Position numbers and translations under genes: made by a program
The notes under the pieces: generated by a model
What the model was told of the DNA's origin: nothing
Database searches by the model: none
The model's input: only the letters and a program-made list of their open reading frames with translations
Shown: one piece after another, positions 48,408-57,149 of the stretch
Numbering within the stretch: the first letter of the stretch is position 1
How the letters are laid out: each line of letters starts with the position of its first letter
From: Streptomyces massasporeus
GTDB lineage: Bacteria; Actinomycetota; Actinomycetes; Streptomycetales; Streptomycetaceae
Assembly (NCBI RefSeq): GCF_014648995.1
Contig: NZ_BMSE01000002.1
Location: 186,001 to 250,000, forward strand
Direction of reading: 5' to 3'
DNA: 64,000 nucleotides

Positions 48408-49801
48408 GGTGGGCCCTGGTCAAGGTGTCCCTGGCGGTGACCACCATGGTCGTGCTGGCCTTCGCCGTGCCGCTCGGACTCGTCATCCGTGAGATGGCCC
48501 GCGACCGTGCCTTCTCCAACGCCGAGCGGGAGGCCGCGGCCGTCGCCCCCGCCCTGTCCATCACCACCGACCGCGACCAGTTGGAGCGGGTCGTCGCCTC
48601 GGCCGGCTCCGACGCCGGGATGGCCGTGCACCTCCCGGCGGGTGACGGCCGGGAGGCCCTCGATCTGGGGCGGCGGCGCGCCGCCGACGAGGACATCGCG
48701 GCCGTGCGGAAGCTGGGCCGCGCCTCCACCACCGGCGTCACCGGCGGCTGGACACTGCTCCAGCCGGTCGCCCTCAGCACCGGCAAGATCGCGGTCGTCG
48801 AGGTGTACGTGCCGGAGTCCGACGTCGCCAACGGCGTGGGGACCGCCTGGGCGGTGCTCGCAGGGGTCGGGGTGGCGCTGATCCTCGGTTCGGTCGCGGT
48901 CGCCGACCGGCTGGGCGTCCGCATGGTCCGGCCCGCGCGGCGTCTGGTCGAGGGGGCGCACGACCTGGGGGAGGGCCGGCTCGGCGCCCGCGTTCCCGAG
49001 GAGGGCCCGAGCGAACTGCGGCTCGCGGCGGTCGCGTTCAACTCGATGGCCGACCAGGTCGTCCAGCTCCTGGCCAACGAGCGGGAGCTCGCGGCCGACC
49101 TGTCCCACCGGCTGCGGACACCCTTGACCGTGCTGCGGCTCAACACCGCCTCACTGGGGGAGGGCCCGGCCGCGGACCAGACCCGGACCGCGGTCGAGCA
49201 ACTGGAGCGCGAGGTCGACACCATCATCCGTACGGCCCGGGAGGCCAAACCGCAGACGGCCGCGGCCGGTCCGGGCGCCGGGTGCGACGCGGCCGAGGTG
49301 GTCCGGGAGCGGATGGCGTTCTGGTCGGCGCTCGCGGAGGACGAGGGCCGCAAGTGGCGGGTGGCCGGGGCCGACCGGCCGGTGCGCATACCCGTGGCCC
49401 GCGCCGACCTGGCCGCCGCACTCGACGCGCTGCTGGGGAACGTCTTCCGGCACACCGCGGAAGGCACCGCCTTCGCGGTCGACGTGCACAACGGCGAGGA
49501 CGCGGTGATCGTCCTCGTCTCCGACGCGGGCCCCGGCATACCCGACCCCGAGGCCGCGATGGCGCGGGGCCGCGGCTCCGGCAGCGACGGCTCCACCGGG
49601 CTCGGCCTGGACATCGTGCGCCGGCTCGCGGAGGCCACCGGCGGGGACGTACGGCTCGGATCCTCGGTGCTCGGCGGCACCGAGGTGCGGATCTGGATCC
49701 AGCTGGACGGCCGCGCCCCCGCGAGCGGAGGACACCGGCAGATGCGGCGGCGCCGCCCCGGCAGGCTCACCGCCGCGTACCGCCGCACCCGGTCCCACTG
49801 A
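48404..49801 (+). CDS. Sensor histidine kinase
   Basis: 465 residues. The first transmembrane helix is at about 8-28, an extracellular sensor region spans about 30-143, and the second helix is at about 147-166. A HAMP linker with RLVEGAHDLGEGRLGARVPE follows, then the HisKA domain with His235 in ADLSHRLRTPLT and an HATPase domain (DALLGNVFRHT; SDAGPGIPDP; GLGLDIVRRLAEATGG). The C-terminus is very basic (QMRRRRPGRLTAAYRRTRSH). It phosphorylates the response regulator encoded just upstream. Confidence 0.92.
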   Translation: MRWALVKVSLAVTTMVVLAFAVPLGLVIREMARDRAFSNAEREAAAVAPALSITTDRDQLERVVASAGSDAGMAVHLPAGDGREALDLGRRRAADEDIAAVRKLGRASTTGVTGGWTLLQPVALSTGKIAVVEVYVPESDVANGVGTAWAVLAGVGVALILGSVAVADRLGVRMVRPARRLVEGAHDLGEGRLGARVPEEGPSELRLAAVAFNSMADQVVQLLANERELAADLSHRLRTPLTVLRLNTASLGEGPAADQTRTAVEQLEREVDTIIRTAREAKPQTAAAGPGAGCDAAEVVRERMAFWSALAEDEGRKWRVAGADRPVRIPVARADLAAALDALLGNVFRHTAEGTAFAVDVHNGEDAVIVLVSDAGPGIPDPEAAMARGRGSGSDGSTGLGLDIVRRLAEATGGDVRLGSSVLGGTEVRIWIQLDGRAPASGGHRQMRRRRPGRLTAAYRRTRSH

Positions 49802-49916
49802 CCGCTGCCCGCGGGCGGCCTTCACGAGACGGTCACGTTTCGACAAATGAAGGGAACGGCTCTTGACGCATGACCGGACATGCGGCTGTCATTGCGCCAC
49901 CGTGTTCGGTCAAGTT

Positions 49917-49944
49917 GATTTCTGGTCGATTACGACTAGAAATC
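49917..49944. promoter_or_regulatory. 28-bp AT-rich palindrome before the ABC/GH36 operon
   Basis: GATTTCTGGTCGAT at 49917-49930 faces TACGACTAGAAATC at 49931-49944; 11 of 14 arm positions pair, with perfect outer GATTTCT/AGAAATC. It lies 44 bases before the ATG of the binding-protein gene. It overlaps a possible promoter (TTGATT at 49915, TAGAAA at 49937). It is not a CebR box or a dre site, so another regulator must read it. Confidence 0.6.
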
Positions 49945-49987
49945 GCGCCACACCCTCGTGGCCGAACCCTGCCTTCAGGAGCCGTCC

Positions 49988-51301
49988 ATGCACGACCTCT
50001 CTCCCTCCGGTTTCTCCCTCCCCGCTCCCAGTCGCCGCACCCTGCTGCGCGGAATGGGCGGCGCGGCCCTGCTCGGCGCCGGCATACCTCTGCTGAGCGC
50101 CTGCGGGGGCAGCGGCTCGTCCGCCGACCCGAAGACGGTCAGTCTCGGCTCCAACTCGTCCGACGCCGTGCCGAAGAAGGCGTTCGCGGAGATCTACGCC
50201 GCCTTCACCAAGAAGTCCGGCATCAAGGTCGACGTGAACACCAAGGACCACAACACGTTCCAGGAGCAGATCAACTCCTATCTGCAGGGCACGCCCGACG
50301 ACGTGTTCACCTGGTTCGCCGGCTACCGCATGCAGTTCTTCGCCTCGAAGAAGCTGGCCACGCCCATCGACGACGTGTGGCAGAAGATCGGCGGCAACTT
50401 CCCCGAGGCGATGCAGAAGCTCAGCAAGGGCGAGGACGGCAAGTACTACTTCGTGCCGCTGTACACGTACCCGTGGGCGGTGTTCTACCGCAAGAGCGTC
50501 TTCGCCCAGCACGGCTACAAGGTCCCCACCACCTGGGACGACTTCGTCGCCCTGTGCAAGCGGATGCAGAAGGACGGGCTCGTCCCGATCGCCTTCGGCG
50601 ACAAGGACGCCTGGCCCGCGATGGGCACCTTCGACCAGATCAACTTCCGCACCAACGGCTACGACTTCCACGTCGAGCTGATGGCCGGCAAGGCCTCCTG
50701 GACCGACCCCAAGGTGCGCAAGGTCTTCGACCACTGGACGGAGATCCTGCCCTACCACCAGGAGGGCGCGGTGGGCCGCACCTGGCAGGACGCGGCGCAG
50801 ACGCTGGTGGCCAAGAAGGCCGGCATGTACCTGCTGGGCACCTTCGTCGGTCAGCAGTTCACCGACAAAGCCGACCTCGACGACCTGGACTTCTTCGCCT
50901 TCCCGGAGATCGACCCGCAGTTCGGGCAGGACACCGTCGAGGCGCCCACCGACGGCTTCATGCTCTCCAAGGCCCCCAAGAACCGCGACGGCGCCGTCAA
51001 ACTCCTGGAGTACCTGGGCACGCCCGAGGCCGAGCAGATCTACCTCAAGGCCGACTCCAGCGTGGTGGCAGCCTCCACCAAGGCCGACACCTCCTCCTAC
51101 ACCGCGCTGCAGAAGAAGTCCTTCGAGATGATCTCCGGTGCGAAGAGCCTCACCCAGTTCATGGACCGCGACTCCCGCCCGGACTTCACCTCGACGGTGA
51201 TGCAGCCCGCGCTGCAGAACTTCGTCCGCAACCCGAAGAACATCGACAGCATCCTCTCGTCGATCGAACGCCAGAAGAAGACGATCTTCGCCTCCTCCTG
51301 A
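49988..51301 (+). CDS. Sugar ABC transporter substrate-binding lipoprotein
   Basis: 437 residues from the ATG 49988, behind AGGAG. A twin-arginine-like SRRTLLRGMGGAALLGAGI leader ends in LLSAC (lipobox). The type-I (CUT1) sugar-binding fold follows, with KVDVNTKDHNTFQEQINSYL, DDVFTWFAGYRM and VFYRKSVFAQHGYKVPTTWD. It delivers an oligosaccharide to the permeases at 51334 and 52314. Because an alpha-galactosidase is in the same operon, the likely ligand is an alpha-galactoside such as melibiose or raffinose-type sugars. The ATPase is not in the operon, as usual in Streptomyces, where MsiK serves many CUT1 systems. Confidence 0.87.
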   Translation: MHDLSPSGFSLPAPSRRTLLRGMGGAALLGAGIPLLSACGGSGSSADPKTVSLGSNSSDAVPKKAFAEIYAAFTKKSGIKVDVNTKDHNTFQEQINSYLQGTPDDVFTWFAGYRMQFFASKKLATPIDDVWQKIGGNFPEAMQKLSKGEDGKYYFVPLYTYPWAVFYRKSVFAQHGYKVPTTWDDFVALCKRMQKDGLVPIAFGDKDAWPAMGTFDQINFRTNGYDFHVELMAGKASWTDPKVRKVFDHWTEILPYHQEGAVGRTWQDAAQTLVAKKAGMYLLGTFVGQQFTDKADLDDLDFFAFPEIDPQFGQDTVEAPTDGFMLSKAPKNRDGAVKLLEYLGTPEAEQIYLKADSSVVAASTKADTSSYTALQKKSFEMISGAKSLTQFMDRDSRPDFTSTVMQPALQNFVRNPKNIDSILSSIERQKKTIFASS

Positions 51302-51333
51302 CCGAACGGAGACCCGACGACTCGGATCACGAC

Positions 51334-52317
51334 ATGACCGCCACCCCCGCGAAGGCTCCGGAGTCGGCCACCCCGCCGGCTCCGGGGCCCGCCCCCACGT
51401 CCCCGTCCGCCACGGCGCCCCACGGGCACCGCCGGCTGCTCACCCGCCGCGACCGCCTCACGCTCGGCCTGATGGCGGGCGTGCCCACGATCCTGCACGT
51501 CGCCCTGGTGTGGCTGACGGCACTGGCCTCGATCGCACTGGCCTTCACCACCTGGGACGGCATCGGCTTCGACTCCATCAAGTGGGTCGGACTTCAGAAC
51601 TTCCGTGAACTGTTCACCAGCAACCCGCAGTTCTGGCCCGCCGTCGAGCACAACGTGATCTGGTTCGTGGTGCTCATCCTGCTGCCCACGCCCTTCGGCC
51701 TGTTCCTCGCCGTGCAGCTGGACAAGAAGATCCGCTTCAGCCGCGTCTACCAGACCGCGTTCTTCCTGCCGGTCGTGATGTCGCTCGCGGTCATCGGGTT
51801 CGTCTGGCAGCTGATCTACAACCCGGACACGGGCCTGATCAACAGCATCATCGGCGCCAACAAGCCCGGCCACTACATCGACTGGATCGGCGACCCGGAC
51901 CTCAACCTGTGGGCCGTGCTCGTCGCCGCGTCCTGGCGGCACGCCGGCTACATGATGATCCTCTACCTGGCCGGCCTGAAGAGCGTCGACCCCGCCCTGC
52001 GCGAGGCGTCCGCCCTGGACGGCGCCGGCGAGTGGCAGACGTTCAAGAACGTCATCTTCCCGACCCTGCGGCCCACCAACACCGTCGTCCTGGTCGTCAC
52101 GATCATCGAGGCGCTGCGCGCGTTCGACCTGGTCTTCGTCTTCAACAAGGGCGCCCAGGGCACCGAACTGCTGTCGATCCTGGTGACCAACAACATCATC
52201 GGCGAGTCCAGCCGCATCGGATACGGCTCCGCGATCGCCGTCGTCCTGCTGGTGATCTCGCTCGCGGTGATCATCCCGTATCTGATCGCCACCTTCCGGA
52301 AGGAGCGGCGCGCATGA
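51334..52317 (+). CDS. Sugar ABC transporter permease (MalF/UgpA type)
   Basis: 327 residues. After a Pro-rich cytoplasmic start there are six transmembrane helices. The EAA loop is REASALDGAGEWQTFKNVIFP. It forms the channel with the 52314-53255 product. The gene follows the binding-protein gene by 32 bases, and its stop overlaps the next ATG by 4 bases. Confidence 0.9.
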   Translation: MTATPAKAPESATPPAPGPAPTSPSATAPHGHRRLLTRRDRLTLGLMAGVPTILHVALVWLTALASIALAFTTWDGIGFDSIKWVGLQNFRELFTSNPQFWPAVEHNVIWFVVLILLPTPFGLFLAVQLDKKIRFSRVYQTAFFLPVVMSLAVIGFVWQLIYNPDTGLINSIIGANKPGHYIDWIGDPDLNLWAVLVAASWRHAGYMMILYLAGLKSVDPALREASALDGAGEWQTFKNVIFPTLRPTNTVVLVVTIIEALRAFDLVFVFNKGAQGTELLSILVTNNIIGESSRIGYGSAIAVVLLVISLAVIIPYLIATFRKERRA

Positions 52318-53255
52318 GCTCCCACCCGTCGCCCCCCACCACCCTGAACGTGGCGCTTCGCGCCGCCCCTTCGAACTCTGGCGGCCCGCGGGGGCAGCGC
52401 ACACCGATCCGCCCCGCCCGGATCCTGCTGCATACCTTCCTCGTCGTCACCGCCCTGGCCTGGCTCGCCCCCCTGCTGTGGGCGCTGCTCGCGGCGATGC
52501 GGCCGTATGCGGAGACCAGCACCAGGGGCTATGTCTCCTGGCCCGACAAGCTCACCTTCGACAACTTCACGAACGCCTTCCAGCAGTCGGACATGCTGCA
52601 CTACTTCGGCAACACGCTGCTGATCGCCGTCCCGGCCGTGCTGCTGACGCTGCTGCTGTCGTCGATGGTCGCCTTCTACGTCAGCCGCTTCGACTTCCGG
52701 GTCAACCTGTTCCTGCTGCTGGTGTTCACGGCCGGCAACCTGCTGCCCCAGCAGGTCATCATCACGCCGCTGTACCGGCTGTACCTGCTGATCGACCTGC
52801 CCGGCATCACCATGAGCGGCAAGCTCTACGACTCCGCGCTCGGCCTGGTGCTCATCCACGTGGCGTTCCAGTCCGGGTTCTGTGCCTTCGTGCTGAGCAA
52901 CTACATGCGCTCCCTGCCGCATGAACTCACCGAGGCCGCCCTGGTCGACGGCGCCTCCGTCTGGCGCCTGTACTGGCAGATCGTGCTGCCCCTGTGCAAG
53001 CCGGCCATGGCCGCCCTGGCCACCCTGCTCTCCATCTGGATCTACAACGACTTCTTCTGGGCGATCGTCCTGATCTCCACCGGCGAGAACATGCCGATCA
53101 CCTCGGCGCTGAACAACCTCTCCGGCCAGTACTTCACCGACCCCAACCTCGTCGCCGCCGGAGCCCTCCTCACCGCGATCCCGACCCTGATCGTGTACTT
53201 CGCGCTCCAGCGCCAGTTCGTCAGCGGCCTCACCCTGGGCGCCAACAAGGGCTGA
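52314..53255 (+). CDS. Sugar ABC transporter permease (MalG/UgpE type)
   Basis: 313 residues. Six transmembrane helices are predicted, with the EAA loop LTEAALVDGASVWRLYWQIVLP and the C-terminal QFVSGLTLGANKG typical of MalG-like permeases. The start ATG 52314 overlaps the preceding stop (ATGA), so the permease pair is coupled. Confidence 0.9.
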   Translation: MSSHPSPPTTLNVALRAAPSNSGGPRGQRTPIRPARILLHTFLVVTALAWLAPLLWALLAAMRPYAETSTRGYVSWPDKLTFDNFTNAFQQSDMLHYFGNTLLIAVPAVLLTLLLSSMVAFYVSRFDFRVNLFLLLVFTAGNLLPQQVIITPLYRLYLLIDLPGITMSGKLYDSALGLVLIHVAFQSGFCAFVLSNYMRSLPHELTEAALVDGASVWRLYWQIVLPLCKPAMAALATLLSIWIYNDFFWAIVLISTGENMPITSALNNLSGQYFTDPNLVAAGALLTAIPTLIVYFALQRQFVSGLTLGANKG

Positions 53256-53282
53256 CGCCCACCTCCCCGAAAGAGAACCTCC

Positions 53283-54599
53283 GTGCACCACCCCTTCACC
53301 CCGGTCGCCTCCGTGCCGGTCGATCCCCGCAAGGCGCGCGTCCACGAGGAGGGGTGGCAGTCCTGGAGCCCCAGCGGCGCCTACGCCCTGGACGCAACGC
53401 CCTACCGCCCGACCAACGCCAACTGGGCCACGGTCTGCTACCGCCCCGGCGTCACCGCCCCCGTCGGCACCTTCCAGGGCGAGGGCCTGCTCGCCCTCGA
53501 CCCCGGCGACGGCTCGCCGGTCCGGCTCTGGGCGGCGGCCGAGCCGACGCGTGAGGTGCCGTCGATCCGGCTGGTCGGCGGGGACGGGCGGGTCGCCGAG
53601 ATCAGCGCCGACGGGCCGGTGAAGGAGTGGACCGGCCCGGACATCCAGTCGGTCCTGGGCGAGTGGGCCACCGGCCTCGGCCTCGACTCCCCCCGCCCGG
53701 CACCGACCGTCTGGTGCTCCTGGTACGAGTACTTCACGGCCGTCACCGAGGACGACATCCACGAGAACCTCCGCGCGATGGACACCCTCGACCTGCCCGT
53801 CGACGTCGTCCAGATCGACGACGGCTACCAGCGGGCCCTCGGCGACTGGCTCACCCTCTCCGGCCGCTTCCGCTCCCGCGCCGGCATCGCCGAGAAGATC
53901 CGCTCCCGCGGCCGTCGCGCCGGCATCTGGACGGCCCCGTTCCTCGTCGACCCGGCGAGCGACCTGGCCGCCGCGCACCCCGACTGGCTGGTCCGCGACA
54001 CCACCGGCGGCTTCGCGCACGCCGGCCGCAACTGGGGCCACGACCTGCGCGTCCTGGACACCACCCACCCGGACGCCGCCGCGTACCTGACCGAGGTCTT
54101 CACGACCCTGCGCGCCGAGGGCTACGACTACTTCAAGACCGACTTCCTCTACGCGGGCGCCCTGGACGGCGTACGCCACGCGGACGTCGACGCCCTCACG
54201 GCCTACCGCGCCGGCATCGGCCTGATCCGCGACGCCATCGGCGAGGACGCCTACCTCCTGGGCTGCGGCGCGCCCCTCCTCGCCTCCATCGGCCTGTTCG
54301 ACGCGATGCGCGTCAGCCCCGACACGGCACCCCACCGCCGCCCCGAGGCCGATGACTACAGCCAACCCGGCCAGGACCCCGCCGAGTTCACGGGAGCGGC
54401 CCGCCAGTGGCAGCACCAGCGCCTCTGGATCAACGACCCGGACTGCCTGATGGCCCGCCCGGCGGTCGAGACCCGCGAACAGTGGGCGGCGCACGTGGAG
54501 GCCACCGGGGGCCTGATGGCCTCCAGCGACCGGCTGCTGTCCCTGGACCCGTGGGGCGTGGAGACGACGCGGCGGCTCCTGTCGGGCGCCCGCCGCTGA
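53283..54599 (+). CDS. GH36-type alpha-galactosidase
   Basis: 438 residues from the GTG 53283. GH36/clan-D barrel motifs: TVWCSWYEYFTAVTEDDI, VVQIDDGYQ (177-183), the nucleophile Asp287 in YDYFKTDFLY, and the likely acid/base Asp347 in RVSPDTAPH. It is shorter than the 700-residue GH36 enzymes because most of the N-terminal beta-supersandwich is missing. There is no signal peptide, so it should act in the cytoplasm on the sugar imported by the preceding transporter. It ends in a stop-spanning duplication and a terminator. Confidence 0.85.
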   Translation: MHHPFTPVASVPVDPRKARVHEEGWQSWSPSGAYALDATPYRPTNANWATVCYRPGVTAPVGTFQGEGLLALDPGDGSPVRLWAAAEPTREVPSIRLVGGDGRVAEISADGPVKEWTGPDIQSVLGEWATGLGLDSPRPAPTVWCSWYEYFTAVTEDDIHENLRAMDTLDLPVDVVQIDDGYQRALGDWLTLSGRFRSRAGIAEKIRSRGRRAGIWTAPFLVDPASDLAAAHPDWLVRDTTGGFAHAGRNWGHDLRVLDTTHPDAAAYLTEVFTTLRAEGYDYFKTDFLYAGALDGVRHADVDALTAYRAGIGLIRDAIGEDAYLLGCGAPLLASIGLFDAMRVSPDTAPHRRPEADDYSQPGQDPAEFTGAARQWQHQRLWINDPDCLMARPAVETREQWAAHVEATGGLMASSDRLLSLDPWGVETTRRLLSGARR

Positions 54600-54653
54600 G
54601 AGACGGCCGGGGCGCGGCACCCCCCGGCCGAGAGACGGGCCGGGGCGCGGCAC
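54598..54653. repeat. Stop-spanning direct duplication after the GH36 gene
   Basis: GAGAGACGGCCGGGGCGCGG at 54598 begins with the last two bases of the TGA stop. A near-identical copy, GAGAGACGGGCCGGGGCGCG, starts at 54630. Both run on to CGGCAC. The second copy's end supplies the left arm of the terminator that follows. Confidence 0.7.
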
Positions 54654-54675
54654 TCCCCTAATCGTGCCGCGCCCC
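54642..54675. terminator. Bidirectional terminator between GH36 and bglC
   Basis: A perfect 12-bp stem, GGGGCGCGGCAC at 54642-54653 and GTGCCGCGCCCC at 54664-54675, has a 10-base loop. It sits between convergent genes. Confidence 0.85.
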
Positions 54676-54694
54676 ACCCCCGTTCCCCCGTCGG

Positions 54695-56131
54695 TCAGAC
54701 CGCCTCGGCCTCGGGCAACGCCCCGGTCCGCGCCGCCCGGCCGTACCACAGGGCGCTCGTCTTCGGCGTGCGTTCCAGCGTCGCGTAGTCCACGTAGACC
54801 GCGCCGAAGCGCTTGCCGTAGCCGTACGCCCACTCGAAGTTGTCCATCAGGGACCACAGGTAGTAGCCCCGGACGTCCGCGCCGTCCGCGATGGCCCGGC
54901 GGACCGCCGACAGGTGGCCGTGCAGATAGGCGACCCGCTCCGGGTCGTGCACCCGGCCGTCGGAGTCGATCTTGTCGTCGTAGGCCGCGCCGTTCTCCGT
55001 GATGTACAGCGGCAGACCCGGCGCCTCCCGGGTGTAGCGCATGATCAGCTCGTGCAGACCGGTCGGGTCGATCGTCCAGCCCATCTCCGTGCGGTCGCCG
55101 GGCGTCTGGTGGAAGGCGACGTCGTCCGCGGCCGGCCACGGCGAGTGGTCGCTCGCCCCGTGACCGTCGGCGCGCGGCGCCTTCGCCGACGCGTCCGCCG
55201 CCGAGACCAGCGAGGGCGTGTAGTAGTTGAGGCCCAGCGCGTCCAGCGGCTGGTTGATCAGCTCCAGGTCACCGTCGTGGACGAAGCCCCAGTCCGTCAG
55301 GGACGCCGTCGCCACGTACAGCGACTCCGGGTAGGCACCGTGCAGCATCGGCCCGTGGAACACGCCGTTGGCCAGGTCGTCGATCCTGCGGGCCGCGTCC
55401 AGATCCGCCGGGTCCTGCGAAAGCGGCCGCACCACCGAGGAGTTGAGGCTGATCGCGACCGTGTTGCGGGCCGGCATCACCGACCGCAGCGCGGACGCGC
55501 CCAGCCCGTGCGCCAGATTCAGATGGTGCGCGGCACGCAGCGAGGCCGCCGGGTCCGTACGGCCCGGGGCGTGCACCCCGGAGGCATAGCCCAGGAACGC
55601 GCTGCACCACGGCTCGTTGAGCGTGATCCACTGCTCCACCCGGTCGCCCAGCGCCTCGCCGACGATCTGCGCGTACTCCGCGAACCGGTACGCCGTGTCG
55701 CGCTCCGGCCAGCCGCCCGCGTCCTCCAGCTCCTGCGGCAGGTCCCAGTGGTAGAGGGTCACGGCCGGCTTGATGTTCTTGGCCAGCAACTCGTCCACCA
55801 GTCGCCGGTAGAAGTCCAGGCCCTTCTGCACGGCCGGGCCCCGCCCGGTCGGCTGCACCCGCGACCACGAGATGGAGAAGCGGTAGGCGCCCAGGCCCAG
55901 CTCCGCCATCAGCGCCACGTCGTCGCGGTAGCGGTGGTAGTGGTCGACAGCGATGTCACCGGTCTCGCCACCGGCCGTCTTGCCCGGCGTGTGGCTGAAG
56001 GTGTCCCAGATCGACGGCGTACGGCCGTCCTCCCGCACCGCACCCTCGATCTGGTACGCGGACGTCGCCGCGCCCCACAGGAAGGCGGGGGGAAAGGCCA
56101 CCGGAGTGGCCGGGTACTCGGAGTCAGGCAT
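54695..56131 (-). CDS. bglC: BglC, GH1 beta-glucosidase
   Basis: 478 residues from the ATG 56131, with GGGAGCG 6 bases upstream. GH1 motifs: [20 protein letters not shown] at the start, acid/base Glu173 in TLNEPW, nucleophile Glu379 in YITENGAAY, and [18 protein letters not shown]. No signal peptide. In Streptomyces, BglC is the cytoplasmic enzyme that splits cellobiose and cellotriose imported by CebEFG into glucose. It also controls the level of the inducer that releases CebR. A CebR-like box overlaps its start codon, and a terminator separates it from cebG, so it has its own promoter. Confidence 0.93.
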   Translation of the reverse strand: MPDSEYPATPVAFPPAFLWGAATSAYQIEGAVREDGRTPSIWDTFSHTPGKTAGGETGDIAVDHYHRYRDDVALMAELGLGAYRFSISWSRVQPTGRGPAVQKGLDFYRRLVDELLAKNIKPAVTLYHWDLPQELEDAGGWPERDTAYRFAEYAQIVGEALGDRVEQWITLNEPWCSAFLGYASGVHAPGRTDPAASLRAAHHLNLAHGLGASALRSVMPARNTVAISLNSSVVRPLSQDPADLDAARRIDDLANGVFHGPMLHGAYPESLYVATASLTDWGFVHDGDLELINQPLDALGLNYYTPSLVSAADASAKAPRADGHGASDHSPWPAADDVAFHQTPGDRTEMGWTIDPTGLHELIMRYTREAPGLPLYITENGAAYDDKIDSDGRVHDPERVAYLHGHLSAVRRAIADGADVRGYYLWSLMDNFEWAYGYGKRFGAVYVDYATLERTPKTSALWYGRAARTGALPEAEAV

Positions 56132-56144
56132 GGAAGCGCTCCCA
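56131..56144. promoter_or_regulatory. CebR-like box at the bglC start
   Basis: TGGAAGCGCTCCCA differs at one base from the CebR consensus TGGGAGCGCTCCCA. Its first base is the complement of the A of the bglC ATG. A bound repressor here would block bglC expression directly. Confidence 0.8.
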
Positions 56145-56186
56145 AGGGGGTCGTATGGACCGACGAGTGGAGGGGGGAGGGGAGAA

Positions 56187-56214
56187 GGGGCCGAGGCGGC
56201 TGTGGCTCGGCCCC
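56187..56214 (-). terminator. Terminator between cebG and bglC
   Basis: A 9-bp perfect stem, GGGGCCGAG at 56187-56195 and CTCGGCCCC at 56206-56214, has a 10-base loop, 15 bases beyond the cebG stop on the minus strand. It would end or attenuate the cebEFG transcript before bglC. Confidence 0.75.
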
Positions 56215-56228
56215 TGGGAAAGCAGGAC

Positions 56229-57137
56229 TCAGCCCTTGACGGCGCCCTGCATGATGCCACCGACGATCTGCTTGCCGAAGATCGCGAAGACGATCAGGAG
56301 CGGCAGTGTGCCCAGCAAAGCGCCGGCCATGATCAGCGACTGGTCCGGGGTGTAGCCGCGCCCCAGCCCCGCAACCGCCACCTGCACGGTCGGGTTGCCG
56401 GTCTGGGTCAGGACCAGGAAGGGCCACAGGAAGTCGTTCCAGGTCTGCACGAACATCAGCATGCCCAGGACGGCCATCGCGGGCCGCGCGGTCGGGAACA
56501 CCACGTGCCACACCACGCGCCAGCTGCTCGCGCCGTCCACCCGGGCCGCCTCGATGATCTCGTCCGGCAGCGCCTGGATCAGGTACTGCCGCATGAAGAA
56601 CACACCGAACGCGCTCACCAGCGACGGGAAGATCACCGCTTGGAGCTGGTCCGTCCAGTCGAGCTTTGCGACCATCATGTACAGCGGGATGATGCTGAGC
56701 TGCGGCGGCACCATCATCGTGCCGATCACCACCAGCATCGCCGCGCCGCGGCCCTTGAAGCGCAGCTTGGCGAAGGCGAATCCGGCGATCGTCGACAGGA
56801 ACACGATGGTGAACGACGAGATGCCGGCCACCAGGGTGGTGTTGAGGAACGCCTCGCCCAGGTTGGCGTCCGTCCAGGCCACTTCGAGCTTGTCGAAGAG
56901 GCCGGAGCCGAACCAGAACGGCGGCGGGGTCTGGGCCAGGCGCTGGTTGTCGCGCGAGGCGGCGATAGCTGTCCACACCAGCGGGAACAGCGAGATGACG
57001 GTGAAGAGGGCAAGGATGACGTACGCCACCGGGCCGGCGTGCAGCTGCCCGCCCGCGCGTGCCGCCTTCATGCCACGTGACCGCTTCGGCGGCTCGGGGA
57101 CCGCGTCGGCCGGGGGTTTCGTCAGGGTCGTCGTCAC
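56229..57137 (-). CDS. cebG: CebG, cellobiose/cellotriose ABC transporter permease
   Basis: 302 residues of the MalG-type family. Six membrane helices are predicted, with the EAA loop [23 protein letters not shown]. It follows cebF by 12 bases in the cebEFG operon. Together with CebF it makes the channel for cellobiose and cellotriose; the energising ATPase (MsiK) is encoded elsewhere. Confidence 0.93.
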   Translation of the reverse strand: MTTTLTKPPADAVPEPPKRSRGMKAARAGGQLHAGPVAYVILALFTVISLFPLVWTAIAASRDNQRLAQTPPPFWFGSGLFDKLEVAWTDANLGEAFLNTTLVAGISSFTIVFLSTIAGFAFAKLRFKGRGAAMLVVIGTMMVPPQLSIIPLYMMVAKLDWTDQLQAVIFPSLVSAFGVFFMRQYLIQALPDEIIEAARVDGASSWRVVWHVVFPTARPAMAVLGMLMFVQTWNDFLWPFLVLTQTGNPTVQVAVAGLGRGYTPDQSLIMAGALLGTLPLLIVFAIFGKQIVGGIMQGAVKG

Positions 57138-57149
57138 GGCCGGTTCTCC

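Noticed and set aside
51963..55139. 1058-codon minus-strand open frame opposite the sugar permeases and GH36 gene
   Set aside because: Antisense shadow; the plus-strand proteins have intact family motifs and ATGA overlaps.
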